Source: Levilactobacillus cerevisiae
GTDB taxonomy: Bacteria > Bacillota > Bacilli > Lactobacillales > Lactobacillaceae
Length of the DNA stretch: 64,000 nt
NCBI RefSeq assembly: GCF_003946245.1
Contig: NZ_RHNN01000010.1
Location: forward strand, 1 to 64,000
Reading direction: 5' to 3'
Part shown: positions 60,050-64,000 of the stretch, piece after piece
Layout of the letters: each line of letters starts with the position of its first letter
How positions within the stretch are numbered: the stretch's first letter is position 1
Notes under the pieces: generated by a model
What the model saw: only the letters and a program-made list of their open reading frames with translations
Database searches by the model: none
What the model was told of the DNA's origin: nothing
Made by a program: the position numbers and the translations under genes

Positions 60050-60303
60050 AAAATTCCTACCTTTCAATTTCTGGGGGAGTGATTTGTTAGTACTCACCCA
60101 TCATAACGGACGAAGAGCCGGTTGTCAGTAGGGTTAATCGAATCGATACAGCATTCACACGAAACCTGTACGTGGTGTTCGTATTTACCTCTGCCAAGAA
60201 TTGGATAAATATATTTATATTTGGCGGAAATAGCGCGTAAAACAGCCAGTTTGAGCGGGTGGCATGCTACACTAAGGGTATCAGTTCACAAGGAGGCGAC
60301 ACG

Positions 60304-60495
60304 ATGGCTAAAAAGGAGCTGCGGTTTGAGGTTGACTCACCTCAGACGAAGGGCGCCACGACCGTGCAGATTATCACGGATAAGGAGACCGGCGTGCAGT
60401 ACCTGCTGGGAATGTACGCGACGCTGGGCTCGGGGATGACGGTGCTTGTCGATGCCGAGGGTAAACCACTTTTGAAAAAGGACGCTGACCATTAA
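60304..60495 (+). CDS. DUF6440-family small protein
   Basis: 63 residues, one small beta-rich domain (VQIITDKETGVQYLL, then GSGMTVLVDAEGKPLL), as in DUF6440 proteins found across Firmicutes, function unknown. AAGGAGG precedes ATG 60304. It ends two bases before the next gene, so the two are co-transcribed and coupled. Confidence 0.75.
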   Translation: MAKKELRFEVDSPQTKGATTVQIITDKETGVQYLLGMYATLGSGMTVLVDAEGKPLLKKDADH

Positions 60496-60496
60496 T

Positions 60497-61036
60497 ATGT
60501 TCATTGAATTTCCCTTTGAAGGGTTCATTTTTCCAGATAAATATGGGATCAATCAGTCCAAAGACAAATTGATTGACGGGATTAATCTCTGTTCCTTGCC
60601 GTTTCAAGTGACCAACCTGGCGGCCACCACGCAGACCGTTGCGTTTAGTCTGATCGACTACGATGCGATTCCCGTCGTTGGCTACCCGTGGATTCACTGG
60701 TTGGGCGCCAACGTTCCCGTGGAGCGGCGGCTGGGCAATCGGGTAGTCATCCCCGCCGATGCCAGTCGGCAAAGTGCTTTTCTCCAAGGAACCAACAGTA
60801 TGGCCAACATCATTGACCAGATTAACAAGCCGGCTGACTTCGCCTACGACCTGACCCAACACTACACGGGTCCCCGGCCACGGCAGGGCGCGCACAACTA
60901 TCGGTTGGACGTTTACGGTCTGAAATCGACGTTGCCACTTCAACCGGGATTTGGCTATAACCAGTTTCTGGAGGCCTTGGACACCGGGCTAGTTGAACAG
61001 GCCCACGCCTATTTGACTTACGCGCCGAAAAATTAG
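60497..61036 (+). CDS. PEBP-family (YbhB/YbcL-like) protein
   Basis: 179 residues. Phosphatidylethanolamine-binding-protein fold of the bacterial Raf-kinase-inhibitor-like type. Visible are the D-Y-D-A segment, GYPWIHWLGANVP, and the ligand-site motif TGPRPRQGAHNYRLDVYGL, where the usual HHY reads HNY. The cellular role of bacterial members is unclear. It follows the DUF6440 gene at once. Confidence 0.85.
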   Translation: MFIEFPFEGFIFPDKYGINQSKDKLIDGINLCSLPFQVTNLAATTQTVAFSLIDYDAIPVVGYPWIHWLGANVPVERRLGNRVVIPADASRQSAFLQGTNSMANIIDQINKPADFAYDLTQHYTGPRPRQGAHNYRLDVYGLKSTLPLQPGFGYNQFLEALDTGLVEQAHAYLTYAPKN

Positions 61037-61087
61037 GGCCAGCTCGAATCAGGAATCAGGGCTCCGCTAAATTTTAAAATCCACGCT

Positions 61088-61130
61088 AAAAAGACATCGC
61101 GGTCATGGTTAATGACGACGGTGTCTTTTT
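61088..61130. terminator. Bidirectional terminator
   Basis: AAAAAGACA...GGTCAT pairs with ATGAC...TGTCTTTTT. Shared by the PEBP gene and the minus-strand regulator. Confidence 0.88.
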
Positions 61131-61140
61131 GCTGGGTGGG

Positions 61141-62193
61141 TTATTTTTCGTTTGAATCCGAACCTTCTTCGTCAGCGTTGCTCGTTAGCGCCTCCTGGCG
61201 TGCGTCCTCTTCAGGATTTTTGTACAGCGGTATCGACAAGGCACTCATCTGGTGGAAGACTTCATCCTGCGTTGCTAAGTAGAGCGCACGTGGCGCCGTG
61301 ACCCAGGTGGCATCTCGTCCCAGATACAAGAACCAGCGGACAAAGGCCAACATTTTTTGATCGTCGGTGGGATCTAAGTAGCATTCCAGCTTGGCCGTCT
61401 GCTGAAAGGAATCCAAGAACTGCAGCGGGGCCGTGGGGTGCGGGTGTTGCCGAAATTGTTGCAGCGCACTGCCCTTTAAGTTGATTACGACGTTGGGTTC
61501 GGGTGTGGCCGCTTTAATGGCGGCAGTGATCGTCGCGGGATCCAGTGTGTGTTCCTGGCTGACCGGGATAATTTTCTGAACAGCGGTGACCGCAATTTCC
61601 TGCAACCGCTGATTGGTGAGGTCCCAGGCATCCAAATACCACGCATCCTGCCGGCTGAACACGTGGCGGATCCAGACGGTGATGGTGGTCGATTCCGCTA
61701 GCTGAAGTTTTAGTTGGCGGTTGGCCAGGCAGGCGTTTAAAATCGTCTTGAGCATGGCTGGCGCGTGGTCCGTCAGTTCCGTTAGCTTGGTGTTGGCCCG
61801 GTTGGTGTGGCTAAAGACTAATAATTCCTGCAGCGTTAGCAGGTCGTCCTGTTGCGTCTGCGAGGCGATGGCCAACAATTTTTCCGTCAACGTGTTGCGA
61901 TTTTGGAGATAAGGGAGCTGCGTGTTGAGCGTCGCCAGAAAGCTGACGAACAGGGCTTTCAGTTCCTCGCTGTTAAATTGCACCGCGGGGAGCAGTTGGT
62001 TTTGCATCACGGCGTAACCGCCTTCACGGCCCACCGTCGCCGTCAGCGGCATGCCCAACTCCTGGATGCTATTGAGGTCGCGAATGGCCGTACTCCGCGA
62101 CACGTGAAACTGCGCCATCAGTTCCGCAATCGTAAAAAATTGGCGGTTATTAATGTAGCGCATCATGGTATTAACGCGAGCTGTTCTTGTCAT
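61141..62193 (-). CDS. HTH-WYL transcriptional regulator (YafY-like)
   Basis: 350 residues. Winged HTH_11 at the start (FTIAELMAQFHVSRSTAIRDLNSI), GREGGYAV linker, a WYL-type ligand domain (about 150-225), and a C-terminal WCX region, then an acidic tail (EEDARQEALTSNADEEGSDSNE). It is divergent from the GyrI-like gene at 62275 over about 80 bases, so it most likely controls that gene and itself. This arrangement (WYL regulator opposite a GyrI-like ligand-binding protein) recurs in lactobacilli. Confidence 0.87.
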   Translation of the reverse strand: MTRTARVNTMMRYINNRQFFTIAELMAQFHVSRSTAIRDLNSIQELGMPLTATVGREGGYAVMQNQLLPAVQFNSEELKALFVSFLATLNTQLPYLQNRNTLTEKLLAIASQTQQDDLLTLQELLVFSHTNRANTKLTELTDHAPAMLKTILNACLANRQLKLQLAESTTITVWIRHVFSRQDAWYLDAWDLTNQRLQEIAVTAVQKIIPVSQEHTLDPATITAAIKAATPEPNVVINLKGSALQQFRQHPHPTAPLQFLDSFQQTAKLECYLDPTDDQKMLAFVRWFLYLGRDATWVTAPRALYLATQDEVFHQMSALSIPLYKNPEEDARQEALTSNADEEGSDSNEK

Positions 62194-62274
62194 ATTTTTC
62201 CTTCCTAACAGTGTCAGTTTTTGGTACTATTACTTTCTATAATGAGTCTAACATCTAAAGGAGGCCACGACAAC

Positions 62275-62745
62275 ATGGCAAATTATACAATTGAAACAAA
62301 ACCCGCATTTACCGTTTTAGGATTAGACACGATTTTAACAGGCAACTTCCCAGAAATGGGCCAGCAGAAGGCTGATTTCTGGCAAAAGGTCAACGCTGAC
62401 CACGCACTCGACAACTTGGCCGGCATCAACGATTACCCCTTTGCCGTCAACGAAGCCATCAACGGCGAGTTCCACTACTACGCCGGCCGGCAAGTAGCAG
62501 CGGACACGAACGCCGCTGAAGGCCAACGCCTGATTGAATTTCCAGCGGGCAAATATTTGGTAATCACCGGTGCCGCAGCCGACCAAATGGGCTTGTACAA
62601 CGCCCTCGAAGGTCCGGCGTTCGGCGAAATTTTACCGCAACTGAGCGACTACGCCTACGTGGGTGGCCCCAACACTTCTTACATGACGGGCAGCGACGAC
62701 GCTGGCGTGCACGGCGAAATGCTGGTGCCGTTGGTGGCGAAATAG
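62275..62745 (+). CDS. GyrI-like effector-binding protein, first of two
   Basis: 156 residues. AraC-type effector-binding (GyrI-like) fold: YTIETKPAFTVLGLDTIL at the start, FHYYAGRQVA in the middle, and FPAGKYLVITGAAAD as the second repeat. It has no DNA-binding part. It may bind small cationic compounds. GGAGG precedes ATG 62275. Divergent from the WYL regulator. Confidence 0.85.
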   Translation: MANYTIETKPAFTVLGLDTILTGNFPEMGQQKADFWQKVNADHALDNLAGINDYPFAVNEAINGEFHYYAGRQVAADTNAAEGQRLIEFPAGKYLVITGAAADQMGLYNALEGPAFGEILPQLSDYAYVGGPNTSYMTGSDDAGVHGEMLVPLVAK

Positions 62746-62754
62746 GCTGAAATT

Positions 62755-62888
62755 TAGCTAGCGTTAGCCAATCGCCTGCGGCTGCTGGAGATTCCGGCGT
62801 CTGTGGGGACCACCTGCGGCCTGAGAAGCGGTCCTCCGGTTCGGTTTGAAGCCTGATAAAAACCATCAGTCTCCAAACACGTCCCACG
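62755..62888 (-). repeat. Dispersed structured repeat, copy C
   Basis: On the minus strand it reads GGGACGTGTTTGGAGACTG, then a hairpin closed by CTGAT/ATCAG, then GGAGGACCGCTTCTCAGG and CCGCAGGTGGTCCCCACAG, as in copies A and B. The hairpin in copy A has CTGAC/GTCAG at the same position, so a C-G pair has become T-A. To the right (62940-62990) a plus-strand tail resembling copy B (TTAACCACTAAATTGAA) closes the element. Confidence 0.85.
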
Positions 62889-63186
62889 GTGTAGGCCGAG
62901 TAAACCGCTCAGCCAACGCCGTCGTCACAGCTACCTGCATCTCCAGCTGCCTCCGGCTACGATTGATTCTTAACCACTAAATTGAAGCAGATTTCCATCC
63001 TAATTCTAGTTGTCCAGCTTAGTTTGGTAAGTGGACTGGCGAGAACAGCTACTACGGGGCCTTGAAACGACGTAACAAATATCGCCCACCTAAATTTCTA
63101 GGATCATCATTTTAACGAATCGTTAGTGCAGCTGGCTGACGATTTTTTAGTATAATGGACCTAACCAACAACGAGGAGGGCTTTCC

Positions 63187-63816
63187 ATGAAACATGAATG
63201 GCGCAAGGCAGAAAAGGACTGGTACCTGCCCAAGCAACCCACGATTTTGACGTTACCAGCGCTCAATTTTATCACCGTCGAGGGGCTGGGCGATCCCAAT
63301 CAGCCGGACTTTAGCGACCACATTGCGGCCCTGTATCCGGTGGCCTACCAACTCCGAATGGCGCTGAAGCGGGGCGAGCTGGGTGTGCCTTACGAGTACA
63401 CGGTCTATCCGCTCGAAGGGGTCTGGACCACGACGGACGGCTCGCGAGGTGAAAACCTAAACAAGGCGGCGCTGAAATACAAAATCATGTTGCGCCAACC
63501 AGACCAATTGACGGCGACGGACTTTGCGCAGGCCTTAGCCACAGTACAGGCGAAAAAGACCAATCCCTATTTCGACCAGCTGACCTGGGAAACCTACGCG
63601 GAGGGGCAAGTCCTACAGACAATACATCAAGGTCCATTTGACACGGAACCGGCCACTTTTGCCAAACTGCAGGCGGTCCTGGCTGAGAAAAATTTTCAGG
63701 TCATCCCCACCATGGGCGACTACTGGCACCGCGAAATCTACCTGACCGATACCCGTCGAACCGCACCGGAGAAGGCGAAAACGGTGTTGCGGTACCGGGT
63801 CCAATCGAACGGGTGA
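63187..63816 (+). CDS. GyrI-like small-molecule-binding protein, second
   Basis: 209 residues of the larger GyrI-like family. It starts with KHEWRKAEKDWYLPKQPTILTLP and contains FITVEGLGDPNQPDF, YEYTVYPLEGVW, IHQGPFDTEPATFAKL and a final HREIYLTDTRR. These proteins bind, and some hydrolyse, small cyclic or cationic compounds. CGAGGAGGG precedes the start. It is separate from the first GyrI-like gene by repeat copy C. Confidence 0.87.
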   Translation: MKHEWRKAEKDWYLPKQPTILTLPALNFITVEGLGDPNQPDFSDHIAALYPVAYQLRMALKRGELGVPYEYTVYPLEGVWTTTDGSRGENLNKAALKYKIMLRQPDQLTATDFAQALATVQAKKTNPYFDQLTWETYAEGQVLQTIHQGPFDTEPATFAKLQAVLAEKNFQVIPTMGDYWHREIYLTDTRRTAPEKAKTVLRYRVQSNG

Positions 63817-63849
63817 GTTAGGTAGTCACGAAAATTTAGAGACTGAAAA

Positions 63850-63882
63850 CAGGGCCACGACGGTTGTCGCGACCCTGCTTTT
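63850..63882. terminator. Bidirectional terminator
   Basis: CAGGGCCACGAC pairs with GTCGCGACCCTG, flanked by AAAA and TTTT. Confidence 0.82.
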
Positions 63883-63911
63883 GCGTGCTTGACTTTATAG
63901 TGTGAAATCAG

Positions 63912-64000
63912 CTAAGCGCCCTCTGCCACACGCTGCTTATCCCGAATCGTGAACGTGACGGCCACAACAATCACCATGACCACCAGCCCCAGGCCCAGCG
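63912..64000 (-). CDS. 3' end of an integral membrane protein (cut by the window edge)
   Basis: On the minus strand the last 29 codons read LGLGLVVMVIVVAVTFTIRDKQRVAEGA and then TAG (63914-63912): a final hydrophobic helix with a short charged tail. A transporter permease is likely, but the family cannot be named from this fragment. Confidence 0.6.
   Translation of the reverse strand, partial: LGLGLVVMVIVVAVTFTIRDKQRVAEGA

Overview
The window is a stretch of a low-to-medium GC Gram-positive chromosome, almost certainly a member of the Lactobacillaceae (formerly Lactobacillus), probably near Levilactobacillus. The clues are a T-box leader, CcpA-type cre sites, a sufCDSUB operon with sufU, feoAB with a Cys-rich companion, DUF5776 and SH3-like surface proteins, alpha-acetolactate decarboxylase, and abundant strong intrinsic terminators. 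The genus is an inference; no rRNA or marker gene is present.

Layout. 0-2.4 kb: small surface and membrane genes, including a tandem membrane-protein pair whose second copy carries an in-frame TGA. 2.4-5.2 kb: gtrA-like gene and a solute-binding protein under a T-box whose specifier reads as TGG (Trp). 5.3-9.7 kb: two coupled small paralogues, an SPFH protein with a ribbon-helix-helix partner, and a graveyard of antitoxin and toxin remnants. 10-12.9 kb: alcohol and aldehyde dehydrogenases. 13.5-16.9 kb: an AT-rich peptide/ABC-2 transporter locus. 17-19.3 kb: SDR, SMR pump, amidase. 19.5-24 kb: the most unusual region, with three Mor-family regulators, a WYL regulator and a 721-residue membrane protein carrying an apparent E...D...QxK nuclease-like core. 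24-31 kb: nucleotidyltransferase-like protein, acetolactate decarboxylase, DUF2798 protein, a YafQ/DinJ-type toxin-antitoxin pair, a NlpC/P60 hydrolase, an orphan antitoxin. 30-33.6 kb: preT-preA and a DUF1097 protein. 34.5-37.9 kb: GT8 glycosyltransferase and feoAB. 38.7-44.3 kb: suf operon with a MIP18-family gene, followed by an XRE/TPR regulator. 45-52.9 kb: secreted proteins, an NreBC-like two-component system, a secreted tyrosine phosphatase and TPP-riboswitch-controlled thiW. 53-64 kb: MFS transporters, a TetR-controlled ABC exporter, a PAP2 phosphatase with autotransporter-type repeats, a PEBP protein, a WYL regulator facing a GyrI-like protein, and the 3' end of a membrane protein.

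A family of GC-rich, highly structured intergenic repeats recurs at about 9.8, 30.0, 34.0, 37.9, 38.3 and 62.8 kb. Three copies are close relatives of about 120 bp and one hairpin shows a covarying base pair. The other copies are more diverged, and two of them form large imperfect palindromes.

The genes mostly form short independently terminated units. Iron handling is concentrated at 35-44 kb (ferrous uptake feeding Fe-S assembly, with Fe-S-dependent PreTA and a possibly Fe-S-sensing NreB nearby). The best candidates for undescribed biology are the 721-residue membrane protein with its cluster of regulators, the peptide/ABC-2 locus with a perfect 30-bp palindrome inside its small gene, and the structured repeat family.
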